A stretch of DNA of 64,000 bases from Myotis daubentonii (taxonomy: Eukaryota > Chordata > Mammalia > Chiroptera > Vespertilionidae). Positions within the stretch are counted from its first letter, which is position 1; each line of letters begins with the position of its first letter. A program made the position numbers and the translations under genes. The stretch covers positions 45,646,001 through 45,710,000 of the forward strand of contig NC_081844.1 in the NCBI RefSeq assembly GCF_963259705.1, given 5' to 3'. Below are positions 36,131 through 47,240 of this stretch, piece by piece. The notes beneath the pieces are model-generated. The model saw nothing but the letters and a program-made list of their open reading frames with translations. It searched no databases and had not been told where the DNA came from.

Positions 36131-37178
36131 AATCTGAGATGTGTTATGTTACCTCTTTTCCACAAAAGGCGTCAGAGATAGTGACTGCAGGAAAAAAAAA
36201 AGTTACCACCCCTAGAGTTGGAGAAACAATAACAAGAGGTTGGCATTATTAAAATTTTAAAATTAGAGGGGAGTGGCTTCATGGAGTAAAACCAAGACCT
36301 CTGAAAAGGGGGTGGGGCTCCCCTGGCCGTAGTGTCTCTGAGTCAGGGGCAGAGCTGTGCAAACATCTGGCAGGGGCAGTGGTACCAGATGGATGATGCT
36401 GTCCTCTGGAAGGGGCTTCATGAACTGGGTCAGCAAGTGATGAAAAACGTCAATCTGGAAAACCCTCTGATTCTGGAACTAACTGCCCCTGCCAAGGACA
36501 GGGCAGAATCGAGCTATGCTAACAGGCACAGAAAATCAGCTGTTCAGCAAGAAGAAAGAAGTTCTTTCGTTAGCTTTCTAGGTGCTCCCCTCCCCCTCTA
36601 GCGTCCTCTTTTGGCAGAGCCTAACGGGAGCACTGGCAAAGAGAACAGTTTGCATTTTCAGCCCTGATGTCACTACAGTCTGGAAAGGTGGACCTGGAGC
36701 TCAAGATCGATAACTTAGTAGCCAGCACAAGGCTTTATAACGTTCTCCAGACTGTTCGATGAAAACCTAAAAGGTTTATGTGAGATAAATGATCCATCCT
36801 AAGATTGCAGCCAGAGACATGTAAAGTGGTCTCCTGTGGGAATATTTGCAATGGTAGCACACACTTCCTACAGTGCTCTGTAAAAAGTCAGCCTCCTGTG
36901 AAAAGTAACATATCTGTGCGGACCAGAACAGTGGGCTGTTTCCATAAGGTGGCTTCTGATCCGCTTCCATGGGAAGTTCATTGAGAAGGTCCCCAGTGAG
37001 ACCTTTTCCTGGGTGGCAGGTGCTGCTCCCCTCTGTGTGGTCTTCTCTTCCACTGCTGGGAGGTAGGTATGGGAGTCATGCGGTGATCATAGACACATTC
37101 AGTAAAATGTTCTATCTTTAATTTCTTACCTGATATTGCTATGTGTTTGAATATTATAGCCTGTCTTCCTTTTAGCAA
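36131..37178. other. Moderate-GC DNA, possible old repeat
   Basis: Less AT-rich than its surroundings. The frame 36332-36601 (89 codons) has no recognisable domain. CTTTTGGCAGAGCCTAACGG (36608-36627) and the following AGTTTGCATTTTCAGCCC resemble a common old repeat, but the assignment is unsafe. Confidence 0.35.
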
Positions 37179-37190
37179 AACAATGCAATC

Positions 37191-37411
37191 TGCCCTGACC
37201 GGTTTGGCTCAGTGGATAGAGCGTCGGCCTGTGGACTGAAGGGTCCCAGGTTCGATTCCGGCAAGGGCATGTACATTGGTTCCGGGCACATCCCCAATAG
37301 GGAGTGTGCAGAAGGCAGCTGATTGTTGTTTCTCTCTCATCGATGTTTCTGGCTCTCTATCCCTCTCCCTTCCTCACTGTAAAAAATCAATAAAATATAT
37401 TTTTAAAAAAT
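37191..37411 (+). repeat. VES SINE, young copy
   Basis: Close to consensus: CCCTGACCGGTTTGGCTCAG, A box TGGATAGAGCGTCGGCC, B box GGTTCGATTCCGG, CT-rich block and AATCAATAAAATATATTTTT tail. Perfect 12-bp target duplication AACAATGCAATC (37179-37190 and 37412-37423). Promoter boxes look intact. Confidence 0.97.
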
Positions 37412-37569
37412 AACAATGCAATCACTCCTTCTATCCCTTGGGTTGCTGTCACATAAGTTTTTTGAAACCTATTAACTTCACTCTGGTTACTTTTTATCTG
37501 CATAGAAGAAAAAAATTATTCTGGGTTGAATTCAGTCCAGGTAGCAGTATGCAAAAATATATAAAAATA

Positions 37570-37745
37570 ATATTATGTATTGATCTCTTAGCATGAGCCA
37601 GACATTCTCTCAAGTCCTTATGTGTTATCGCTTTTGTCTATGAAAATTCTATAGTGAGGCTATTATTTTCCATTTTATAGACAGGACAACTAAACTTGCT
37701 CAGAGAACTATAACACCTATGGTTTTTATAGTAGGCCACACGGCA
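37570..37745 (-). repeat. MIR SINE
   Basis: AGCATGAGCCAGACATTCTC, AAGTCCTTATGTGTTATCGC, GAGGCTATTATTTTCCATTT, TATAGACAGGACAACTAAAC and TTGCTCAGAGAACTATAA follow MIR in reverse. Confidence 0.78.
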
Positions 37746-40299
37746 CTCAATTAAACTTCTAATTTCCTTTCTTAAACTTTATACTCAATCTAATAATGAG
37801 TGTTGGTTTAGCAAACTGAGTCCTGGAATAGAATAGGAGTCATATTTAGCTAATCTCTGCCTTCCTTTTGCCAATCACAGATTGGGCTACCATTTGCTTC
37901 TCTTAAAAAAAAAATTAGCATAGACAACTTCTAAGGAAAACAATGAGATCCAGTGGAAATATTAAGAACCTTGTGATCAGACATATAAAATTTTAAATAC
38001 AAGCTTCATTTTTATTATCTGAATGAGTTTAGAAATTCGTAAGCCAATTTTTCCAACTGTAAAACTGAAATAATACCTAATTCAAAGAAATTATTCTGAG
38101 TTAAAATTGTGCATGCAAAGAGCTGGCTACATCTCATCTAATTTGTAGAACAGACTCAATAAATTCCCTGTAAAATTTTAATCATATGCTCAAAATTTTC
38201 TGTCACTTGTAAAATTGCTTTTGACTATTTGATGAATAAATACTTCTCTTTATTCCAATCGTAAATTTGAATTCTAAATTCAAACATATTTCTAGATCCT
38301 TTTTAAAAAATAGATCCTTTTGCTTTCTGTCTCATGCTTCCAAGATTTGGGCCATTAAAAATAAAACATAAATAAAAACAAACCATATCCATCATGTGCT
38401 GCATTTTTGCCTAGTTTGACTAGCTATTTCATCTCTCACATTTTTTCATAAGGAGTTGAGATACGTTATTTTATTTTTAAAGCCAACACTCTAGGTCAAA
38501 TCTAAAAATAATTCTGTATAATTGAACTCTAACTCACTTAAAGTGTCTCTCCTCTTTTTCTTTAAAGCAGCAGGTATTTTTCTCCATTGTTACATGCATC
38601 AAGGACAATATGGCTTTACTACTAAATTTCAGAAAGCAATGAAAATGTATACTGTGGAAGTAAGAGAGCATTGTGAAACCCTGGTAATATGTGAGTTATT
38701 TCATAATTGAAATTCCAAAAGAGTTTTCATCATTAAAGTAAAAACTTTGAATAATATATAGTTAATTGAGTTAAGTCATTTTCTTGGGCCAGTAATCATT
38801 ACTTATTATTTATATGTCATTTATTTTTATCTATGACATTAGTTAGGTTTATCATGGATTTCCTCTCCAATTGAGACTCTGCTTTCCATGATTAAGTCCC
38901 ACAGCCTGTTAATAAAGATTTACTCATCACATAGTCAATAGTAATTTTACAAGTAAATGAAAAAATTAGCATGTAGTTAAGACTTTACAGGAAAATTTAT
39001 TGAATCAGATCACAAATTAATTAAGTCAAGATGGCCTTTTCCAAAGGATGGGTTTATCAAAGGCGATCAAATATACTAATAACAAATGAACAATGAAAAG
39101 TTAAAAAGTCTACTAATATAGATTCATCTTTTGTATTGGAGATAAAATCAACAGGCATAAAATTAGAATTATGCATCAGTACAATAGAAATTAACAAAAT
39201 AAAGTCCAACTATCAGAGACTAAGCAAACTAAAGTAGGCACTAAATCACATATGTGTAGAGCAATCCTCCAGAGAAAGTCTCCTCTATGCAGTGATTCAG
39301 AGATATAGAATCCCTTATCTAAGGCAGTGCTGCCTCATCCTCAGGTCCAGGGGAGGAGACAATGTGGAGAGTGTAGCATGCAAGTTCTTAAATGTCCTGG
39401 CCTAGAAATAATGCACATCACTTTTGTTCACTTTCCATTCACTAGAACTAGTCAACAGTCTCACCTCCTTGAAACTGAATGCGCATAGTTTAGATAAAAA
39501 TTTAGGTTTTTCTTATCCTTATATTGTATACTGTTCAGAGAGATATCTCCACCTACCAATTCTTAAACAAACAATATAGCTTTCAGGCAATTTGTTGGCC
39601 TCATTCTTGATTCAAGCCAAATGGTTCATAGGCTTCATGCTTGGTCTAAAGGTACGAAACACTCTAGTTTGACCTTGAACTACATTTTCATGGCTATTCA
39701 TGGCTGAGGCAAAATTAGAGACTTACAGAAATTTAATAGATGGTAGCCAAGTGTGCAGCTGCTGCATCTTGACTTTTCATTCTGCAGGTACATGCATAGT
39801 ATTTGGTGCTTTTTAAAATTAAGTGGGCTGGGTTCAGCAGGTGTTATATTAAATATTGGCCCTAATTTAGGTAAGCAGCACCAAATATGCTGCCTAAAAC
39901 TCAATATTGCATTCAATATCAAAAGAGGAAAAAGTATAGAAATTAAAGTTAGATGTAAAATACATGGCTTCCCATAGGCTCAAAGGTCATTTCTCTATCT
40001 GGTCTCACAGTGACCCTAGATTGTTTTGTTACCATGCTTTCAATTTCAATTTATCTTGAATTAGCTAGTTATCATAACTAGTAATTTATGTTTACAAATG
40101 TTTTGATATACATTGTTTTTAATGGTGTTGATGACATTTTCTGCTATCTGCATTATGTAGATGAAAAAAACTGAAACAATATGAATAGATTTTCTCAAGA
40201 AAACAAAATTAATGAGTGGCAGTTTTAAGTGTTTTCTCTATGAGTTCAAACCTATGTCCTTTCCATGAAACAACTTGCGTTTAGTAGGTGTTCAGTCCA
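37746..40299. other. Single-copy AT-rich DNA
   Basis: No gene or intact repeat. The opposing frames at 39698-39977 are mirror shadows with no motif. Confidence 0.45.
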
Positions 40300-40667
40300 T
40301 CCTATATAATGAAAGGCTAATATGCAATAGACCGAACAGCGGAATGACCAGTCACTATGACGTGCACTGACCACCAGGGGACAGATGCTCAATGCAGGAG
40401 CTGCCCCCTGGTGGTCAGTGTGCTCCCACAGGGAGAGGGCCACTCAGCCAGAAGCCATGCTCATCGCTGTTGAGCGCAGAGGGGTGGCAGTGGCAGGGGC
40501 CTCTCCCGCTTCCACAGCAGTGCTAAGGATGTCCGACTGTCGGCTTAGGGGAGCAGGCCTAAGCTGTCAGTCAGACATCCCCCGAAGGCTCCCAGACAGC
40601 TAGATGGCACAGGCCGGGCTGAGGGACCTCCCCTCGAGTGCATGAATTTCATGCACAGGGCCTCTAG
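40300..40667 (+). mobile_element. Non-autonomous Helitron
   Basis: Start A|TCCTATATAATGAAAGGC, near consensus; end ATGCACAGGGCCTCTAG with the terminal palindrome TGCATGAATTTCATGCA. The next base is A rather than the usual T. It carries the inverted pair CCACCAGGGGACAG (40371) and CTGCCCCCTGGTGG (40401), both close to the CTCF core. Confidence 0.94.
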
Positions 40668-40735
40668 AATATTATAAACTGATATTCTGCTAACAGAAGG
40701 AAAATACCATGAAGAAACTAATCCAATTACATACT

Positions 40736-41481
40736 TGCCGGGGTCCAGCCCCAGCAGGTCCAGGGGTTCCCCAAAGGTGTGGACGGAGTCGGCGAAGAAG
40801 GAAGGACACGGAGACAGCGTTCAGTTGATCAGCAGCCGAGCCAGGATCTCCAGCCAAGTTCTGGTCTTGATCTCCAGAGAGGCTCTGCTTCGGATCTCCA
40901 GCGAGGTTCTGTAGCCATGTTCCCTCGCTAGGCTCTCCAGCCAGGCTCCGTCCAGGCTCTCCAGCCAGGTTCTGTCCAGGTACTCCAGTCAGGTTCAGTC
41001 ACCAGGTTCTAGTCAGTTCTCTTGCCAATTTCTGTAGTCAGGTTCAGTCCAGGATCCCTTGCCATGTTCTCTCCAGCGAAGCTCTTCCATCTCCAGGTCC
41101 CGCATAGGTTCTATCTTCTGAATTCTGTCTGAAGTTCTGAGTCTTTCTGTCTTGTTACAACTGTATTTATACCAGTTGATTCAATCCTATCAATCTCTAT
41201 TACAAAGGTTAGGGCGTTTCTTATCTCCATTCCAGGGAGAAAAGATTATGTAGTTTAAGCATGATTGTTCGTAGTTAAAGGGATTAATTACCCGCCTGGC
41301 ACTTAGTTGAGGGGTTTTATTCCCTCCCTAACTTCAGGGGAAAATCCCTACCTGGGGATTCAACCTCGGAGAGGTGACCTTGGTTAAAACACAGCGCCAA
41401 GAAGGTGAGCAAACATATTAAGAACTGTATGCCATATATGCCAGGTCCCTTGAAACAGCAAGGATGGACCGGCTCCCGGCA
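40736..41481 (-). mobile_element. Solo LTR of a class II (ERVK-like) endogenous retrovirus
   Basis: Read on the minus strand, the unit begins TGCCGGGAGCCGG and ends GGGCTGGACCCCGGCA, so the ends are TG...CA with a 7-base inverted TGCCGGG/CCCGGCA. A perfect 6-bp target duplication CATACT flanks it (40730-40735 and 41482-41487), the size used by class II/beta-like retroviruses. A TATA-like GGTATAAATACAG box (minus strand, 41160-41172) is a plausible promoter. The part downstream of it contains repeats of CTCCAGCCAGGTTCTG-type units of 18-28 bp. No internal gag, pol or env is present: the copy is a recombination product with only the LTR left. Perfect flanks suggest it is fairly young. The family name cannot be fixed without a search. 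Confidence 0.93.
40845..41095 (-). repeat. Degenerate tandem repeats inside the LTR
   Basis: Units of the form TCTCCAGC(C/G)AGG(T/C)TC(T/C)G recur about ten times at 18-28 bp spacing on the plus strand. They fall in the transcribed (R/U5) side of the LTR and produce no coherent protein. Confidence 0.75.
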
Positions 41482-41487
41482 CATACT

Positions 41488-42193
41488 ATACTATATGATA
41501 TTTGCTCTTTGTTTTTCCTCTAATGTATTCTTTTCTGGGATTAACTATAAGGTCTATGATCTTCTGATTAAATTGGAAAAGAAGGTCCTGAAATTTCACT
41601 GAGGAATCTTTGAGAACCTGAATGGCACATGTGGTTTTATGCATCACCATGATTATCAGCCATGAATATAAATACCTTTATCCTGTGATTATGATTATTT
41701 AGTCTTTATTTAAAGTTTCTGAAATTGTCTAAAAACAAATCTGAACATGGTATGCCATTTCAGACAATATCAGCTTGCTGCCATTCAACCACTGAACTCA
41801 ATCAAGAATTGATGGTTTTTCATATTTAATTAGAGTTTTAGCTGAGAGTAAATTGTAGTCAATTATTGACTATAGCTTTGTAGAATAATATCAAATTATG
41901 CTACTAAAGATTTTCTTCTTTGAAGTAGCTTCAAATTTGAAGTTACAGTATGCCCATACACATAAATTCAAATGCACCTGTTTATGAGAATATCTCTGAG
42001 GAAAGCAAACATGCTTTGACTGGATGGTTCAAGTTATCTTGATGCTACTGTACAAAGATTTCCCATGGGACTCCAATATAATTGTTACCTGAACATTTCA
42101 TGAGGCTTGGATTGATCAGGTTGTTCCAGAACATAATGATTGCTCAAATTATTTTAGTTTTGTTCAATAAATAAATAGTGAATTATCATGTTA
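41488..42193. other. Single-copy AT-rich DNA
   Basis: No gene or repeat recognised. Confidence 0.45.
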
Positions 42194-42515
42194 CTAGAGG
42201 CCTGGTGCATGATATCTGTGCACAGGGCGGGGGGTCCCCTCAGCCCAGCCTGCATCCTCTCCAATCCAGGACCCCTTGGGGGATGTCTGACTGCTGGTTT
42301 AGGCCCGATCCCTGATCGCTCCCAACTGCAAACCACCCCCCCCCCCGCCAGCCTAGTCACCCCTAACTGCCCCCCCACCAGCCTGGTTGCCCCACGCAGC
42401 CTGCTTATTCAGTCGTTTGGTCACTCCTCATTATTCCCCTGCCGGCCTGGTTGTAGGCAACCATATTGTGAGTGCATGAGGGTTAATTTACATATTATCT
42501 CTTTATTAAATAGGA
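42194..42515 (-). mobile_element. Non-autonomous Helitron, minus strand
   Basis: The plus strand opens with CTAGAGGCCTGGTGCATGAT (reversed 3' end) and closes with TCTCTTTATTAAATAGGA (reversed start). Interior has C-rich runs and GCCTGGTTGCCCC-like repeats. The 115-codon plus-strand frame here is a by-product. It lies head to head with the Helitron starting at 42560, with only 44 bases between. Confidence 0.93.
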
Positions 42516-42559
42516 TTATTGAACATCTTTCATAAATATCTCACTTTATAAGCAATATA

Positions 42560-43166
42560 TCCTATCTAATAAAGAGGGAGTATGCAAATTGACCATCACA
42601 CTGTTACAAAGATGGCAGCACCCATAGCCACAAGATGGCAGACCCCAGTCCCCTCAGCCCTGCTGGAGTCCCATAGTCCTTTCAGCCAAACTGGGGGGGT
42701 GACAGGTGCATGGTGCAGTTGGACCCATCCTCAGCCCCCCAGCAGCCCAGGGTTGGCCTGAGGTGCAGGCAAGCCTTAGATGTCGTCTGCCCAGCCACCC
42801 AGGTGGGCCCAAGGTACAGACAAGCCTTGGATGTCAGCTGCCAAGTCGGCTGCCCAGCCGACGCCCAAGGCACAAGCAAGCCTCAGTTGTTGCCTACCCA
42901 GCTGCCCAGGATGGGCCTGAGGTGCAGGCACGCCTCAGATGGCAGCTGCCCAGCCACTCAGGGCCTCCCGAGGCTCAGGTAACCAGGGCCAGCCAAGGCT
43001 TGCACTGCTGTCAGTGGCAGCAATAGAGGTGTGATGGGGGTGTTGCCTTCCCCTGATCACTGGGTCACCTCCCGCCCCTGAAGGCTCCTGGACTGTGTGA
43101 GAGGGCAGGCTGGGCTGAGGGACCACCCACCTCCAGTGCATGAATTTTCATGCACCAGGCCTCTAG
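42560..43166 (+). mobile_element. Non-autonomous Helitron with internal minisatellite
   Basis: Start TCCTATCTAATAAAGAGG; end TGCACCAGGCCTCTAG|T with terminal palindrome TGCATGAATTTTCATGCA. A 45-52-bp unit repeats about four to five times between 42736 and 42979. Frames of 106, 90, 68 and 65 codons on both strands are produced by the repeat and GC content. Confidence 0.95.
42736..42979 (+). repeat. Minisatellite, about 50-bp unit
   Basis: Successive blocks share GCCCAGC(C/T)(A/G)CCCAGG, GG(C/G)C(C/T)(G/A)AGGT(G/A)CAG and CAAGCCT(T/C)(A/G)GATG(T/G)C. There are about four full units and a partial fifth. Confidence 0.8.
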
Positions 43167-43191
43167 TATATATATATTCTCTCTCTCTCTC
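43167..43191. repeat. (TA)n(TC)n microsatellite
   Basis: TATATATATAT runs into CTCTCTCTCTCTCT between the Helitron end and the inverted duplicate. Confidence 0.9.
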
Positions 43192-43326
43192 TAATTAATT
43201 AAATGCAAAAAAGTACACTTAATTACCAAAAAGGGAGTAAATTACATTGGAAAACTAATGCAAAGGAAATCACTAATGGCTCTAGCACAAATAAGTCTTT
43301 TCTTCAGTGTGGCTGTAGTACAAGAG
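43192..43326 (+). repeat. 135-bp inverted duplication, left copy
   Basis: Reverse complement of 44328-44462 at 134 of 135 positions with no gap. Flanked on the left by (TC)n and on the right by (AG)n, and lying 25 bases from a Helitron end. No transposon termini or target duplication. Confidence 0.97.
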
Positions 43327-44327
43327 AGAGAGAGAGAAAGAGGAATGTGCCAGTTTTTAGTTATAACAGTTGATGCTGAATCTCTGAACTGAGGTTCAAT
43401 ATTTCAACAAAATATTATAACCTGGTACAAACAAAAATCATTTTTATTTTTTCCCTTTTTCCTTACTCTCCTATAGGGCCCTGGTAACTTTCCAGATTAA
43501 AAAAGAATCAAATCATCCATCATTGGTATTCTATAAATAATTTTTATAATGATTGAAGTAGCAGGAGCCAAATTATATGTGCTTTCTTGCCAAAAATGCA
43601 GTTAGCTATGAAAGCAGTGCCTAGAATACATAAGGTAAAGAAGTGTTCTTGTCAGCTTTCAAAGGCAACCATCCATTTAATTACATAAGGGTGACAGACT
43701 TCTAGTTGAGTCAACAGGCACACTGCATGAGAACAAACTTCAATTATTTATCCAGAGCTGTGTTTATATTAAATTGGGAAAAGTTGAGCCTTAGGAAAAC
43801 TGTAGACAAGGAAAGGATTTTTGGTTAAACTTCCTCTTTGGAGAATAGCAAATGTTATTTGTGTTAGTTCTGGCAAATATAACCAAGTTTTGATGTTAGC
43901 GCTGATGTGCTCAAGAAAAGATACTATATACCAAAGAATACGCTCTTCACAGCATTGGAAATGGTCACAGAGTGATGATAGTCCCCTCTTTATGTTCATG
44001 TGCAATTAAAACATTTCTTCATTTCTGAGTTGCAAGTGATAATTTTTTTTATTTAAGACCCTTTTTCATTAAAAATAAGGAACTGTATTTTGATAGATGA
44101 ATAGTTTTACTATTACATTAGTTATATAATGTGTGCAAAATCTTAAAAAAGAGAGAAAAAGATACTAGAGAAAATTTGTATTTCAAATACGTAAGAATTA
44201 TTACAAAGACCCATTTCAAATGATTTCTGTTTTCCTAATTAATTATTTTCCTTGTTTTAGAGACATAAAAAAATCACAATTACAGAACATGTTGGATAGA
44301 CTCTCATTTCTTCATTTCTCCCCCACC
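43327..44327. other. 1-kb spacer between inverted copies
   Basis: AT-rich DNA without recognised genes or repeats. The opposing frames at 43769-44009 are mirror shadows. Confidence 0.5.
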
Positions 44328-44462
44328 CTCTTGTACTACAGCCACACTGAAGAAAAGACTTATTTGTGCTAGAGCCATTAGTGATTTCCTTTGCATTAGT
44401 TTTCCAATGTAATTTACTCCCCTTTTGGTAATTAAGTGTACTTTTTTGCATTTAATTAATTA
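44328..44462 (-). repeat. 135-bp inverted duplication, right copy
   Basis: Partner of 43192-43326. The single difference is A/G in the ACCAAAA(A/G)GGGAG stretch. The sequence runs on into ordinary AT-rich DNA at both ends. Confidence 0.97.
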
Positions 44463-45439
44463 AAAATTATAAATAATGCCAAAATAAATTCAATTTTATT
44501 TTATCAAACTAGAAACTCTAATCTCAGTTTATTATTAAAGTACAGACCTAAGAAAACCCATTAAGTGAAGAACTAAAAATATTCTGTTCCCTTTTTCCTT
44601 TTTAAATTAAAAATGCATTTATATATTGCCTGAGATCAGATAAAAGACAAACCCTACCACACCTTCTTTCACTGTTGTTCTCCCCATATATATTTAGGTG
44701 ACGTTATACTATTCCAACTCCCCATAGAATTGCTCACCTTCAGACCAAGTGTATTGCACTTTGCATGCTTCCTGTAGTAATTTAAAATAAATTTTGCTCA
44801 TTATTTCTTATCCAGAACATTCAGGTCAGATATCTTAGCTGGAGCAAAGAACTAAAGCCTCTCTACACATAATTCAGGTAATTATATTGAATAATACAGA
44901 TAGTTTAGGCAAAAATTCATGAGTATCTTTGAAAATGGTCTTAATTCTCAGACTTATTTGGCCTTAACGACATGAGGTAGGAGTTATCATTAAACTGTGT
45001 GAAAGAAGTGACTAATTTCTTGCAGTACAGACATACATAATTTGGGGAGGAGTGAAACAGACAAAAATTGCTACTGTTCCAGCAAACATTACAATGAGAC
45101 ATCCCAATAGTATAAAAGGGAGGATAGTCTAAAGCACAGAAGATATTCTTTAGAAATTATCATAAATTTTTGTGCCAAGAGCTCTAAGATAGAAGCATGA
45201 TTACTAAGAATGGTACAAAATTGAGAACAAATATAAAGTAAATAGACTAATTATAAAATGAATGATGATTAAATAACTCAATAATCAAAAATCTTGCTTT
45301 CATATTTTTAAAGATATTTACCAATATACTAAAAAATTGTGTTTTAAATGTGGCTAGCAACGGTGTCTAAACAATAACAATATTGTAATTTTACTACTTC
45401 TCAATTCAAAATATTCTATCATATATTGTCTTAATTACA
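44463..45439. other. Single-copy AT-rich DNA
   Basis: No gene. A possible MIR remnant near 44930-45000 is too weak to call. Confidence 0.4.
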
Positions 45440-45568
45440 AATTCTGGACTTTGACATTATATCATTTGACTAGGGTAATACTGACACTGGCTATGTAGTC
45501 TCAGGTAATTCATCCTGTTGAACCCCAATTATTTTAATAGTAAAATAGAAATAATTTTTAGGACTTTA
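45440..45568 (+). repeat. MIR fragment
   Basis: CTGACACTGGCTATGTAGTC, TCAGGTAATTCATCC and TTTTAATAGTAAAATAGAAA follow the MIR core in sense. Diverged. Confidence 0.6.
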
Positions 45569-45864
45569 CTCTGCTCTTCATTTTATACATGGACACTTTT
45601 CAGTGCTTTATATAGCTTAACCTTTGTACTAAGAGCCAGAGCCAACACCCTGGCTATTAAAGACCATTTTACTACGAGATGAGGCAGGCCTTATCTATCT
45701 AGAATATATACAATTAAATGTATTAATATACACAAATAAGCCATATTAATAAGAATTGGGAAAGACACTGGTTAGACCTTTGAATCAAGCATTTTCTTTG
45801 AAGAAAACATTGAATTGAGTTAATTAGCTATACTTAAAATTATGGATGAAACTTTTCACATAAT

Positions 45865-46075
45865 CAATATTTTTATTGATATCAGAGAGGAAGGGAGAGA
45901 GAGAGATAGAAACATCAGTGATGAGAGAGAATCATTGATTGGCTGCCTCCTGCACTCCCCCTATTGGGGGTTGGGCCCACAACCCAGGCATATGCTCTTG
46001 ACTGGAATCGAACCTGGGACCCTTCAGTCGGCAGGCTGATGCTCTATCTATACACTGATCCAAATCGGCTAGGGC
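45865..46075 (-). repeat. VES SINE
   Basis: Minus-strand VES with tail ATCAATATTTTTATTGATA, GA-rich block, TTGGCTGCCTCCTGCACTC, reversed B box GGAATCGAACCTGGGAC and head CCAAATCGGCTAGGGC. The target duplication is not clear. Confidence 0.93.
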
Positions 46076-46076
46076 A

Positions 46077-47240
46077 TATCACAGTAGTATTCACGAGTTG
46101 TTTTAAGAATGTGCAGGAGCTGAAGAAAATCAGAAATATCAGCTAGGAGATTTTTATAGTAATTCAGCAGAGTTTTAAACCTAGCTATTTCTATTGAATT
46201 TGGAAAAGATGTGAGGAGAAATATTGCAAAGATAAAATTGATGGAGTTTGTTCAGTACTTTTATGTGAATAATGGGTCTTGGGTGATAAATTGGGTGCTC
46301 ATTTAAATAGTGTCAAATGTTTCTAGAGATTGATGAGTGCACAGATACAAAATAGGTCACTGAGTTTCGTGATTCTAAATCATTAGTGTCTGATGTAAAA
46401 GCAGTTTCAGTACAGTGAGTAATGAAGAACAAAATATTGAAAGGGAACTAGGTGAAATGAGTGAGAATAGATTATAAATAAATGAATGTAAAAAGATGCA
46501 GCTTGATAGGTCATATTTGAAGGAAAGAAATGATGGGAAGGTTTCTTGGGGCATGGGGTATTTGATTCCTAATTTTGTAAATTTCTTACTAATAAATATT
46601 TGTCATCAGGGATTTATAATAATATTCAAAGCTAATATTGTTATAAGACAATGACTGTGATTTTAAAACATATACATAGAACAAATATTTACTTTTTTTT
46701 CTTAATATTGTCTCTATATTTTACCAATTTAGTAGATTTTCAGTCAGGTAGAAAATCCCTGCCTTCTTACCCAAAACTATTTGACCATCTGGCGTTTGTT
46801 TGCCATTTTGTTAGGGAGACAGGAGGGTGATAACAATGAGGAATAAATATGTAATAAGTTAAACTCTGCATTTAATTTAAAAATTCTGGCATGTGGTTGA
46901 TCTTTTCATATCAAGTGGAAATGCTAGAAAAATGAGATAGATTTGATATTTATCCTCACCTGTTTTGCGTGACCTTCAGGTAGGTTAATCCTTAAGTGAA
47001 GAGCCTTAAAAAAGTTAAGACAGGATTTGAATTTTTGGTTGAGTTTAGGGAAGAGATAAATAATTCTTACATCTTATTTCAGAATATACTCTCAACAGTC
47101 ACTGTATTTTTTACAAAATTTTTTAAGGTTACATTTTTCTATATACATATAGGTATTTGATAAATTGTTATTCACAAAGAGATGGGATTCAGTTGAGATG
47201 TAAGTCCAGAGTGATTTACAAACTGAAAGACTAAGCATTT
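46077..47240. other. Single-copy AT-rich DNA
   Basis: No gene or repeat recognised. Confidence 0.45.

Noticed and set aside
36332..36601. 89-codon frame with balanced composition
   Set aside because: The DNA looks like an old decayed repeat and I recognise no protein family; kept only as an uncertain repeat region.
37193..37265. Possible tRNA gene
   Set aside because: A and B boxes belong to the tRNA-like head of a VES SINE with target duplications; the cloverleaf 3' half is missing.
42188..43141. Frames of 115, 106, 90 and 68 codons
   Set aside because: Caused by the GC-rich interiors and a 50-bp minisatellite of two Helitrons; frames exist on both strands at once.
43192..44462. Reading the 135-bp arms as terminal inverted repeats of a 1.27-kb foldback transposon
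   Set aside because: No target duplication at the outer ends ((TC)n on one side, AAAATT on the other), no transposase and no terminal motif of a known superfamily.
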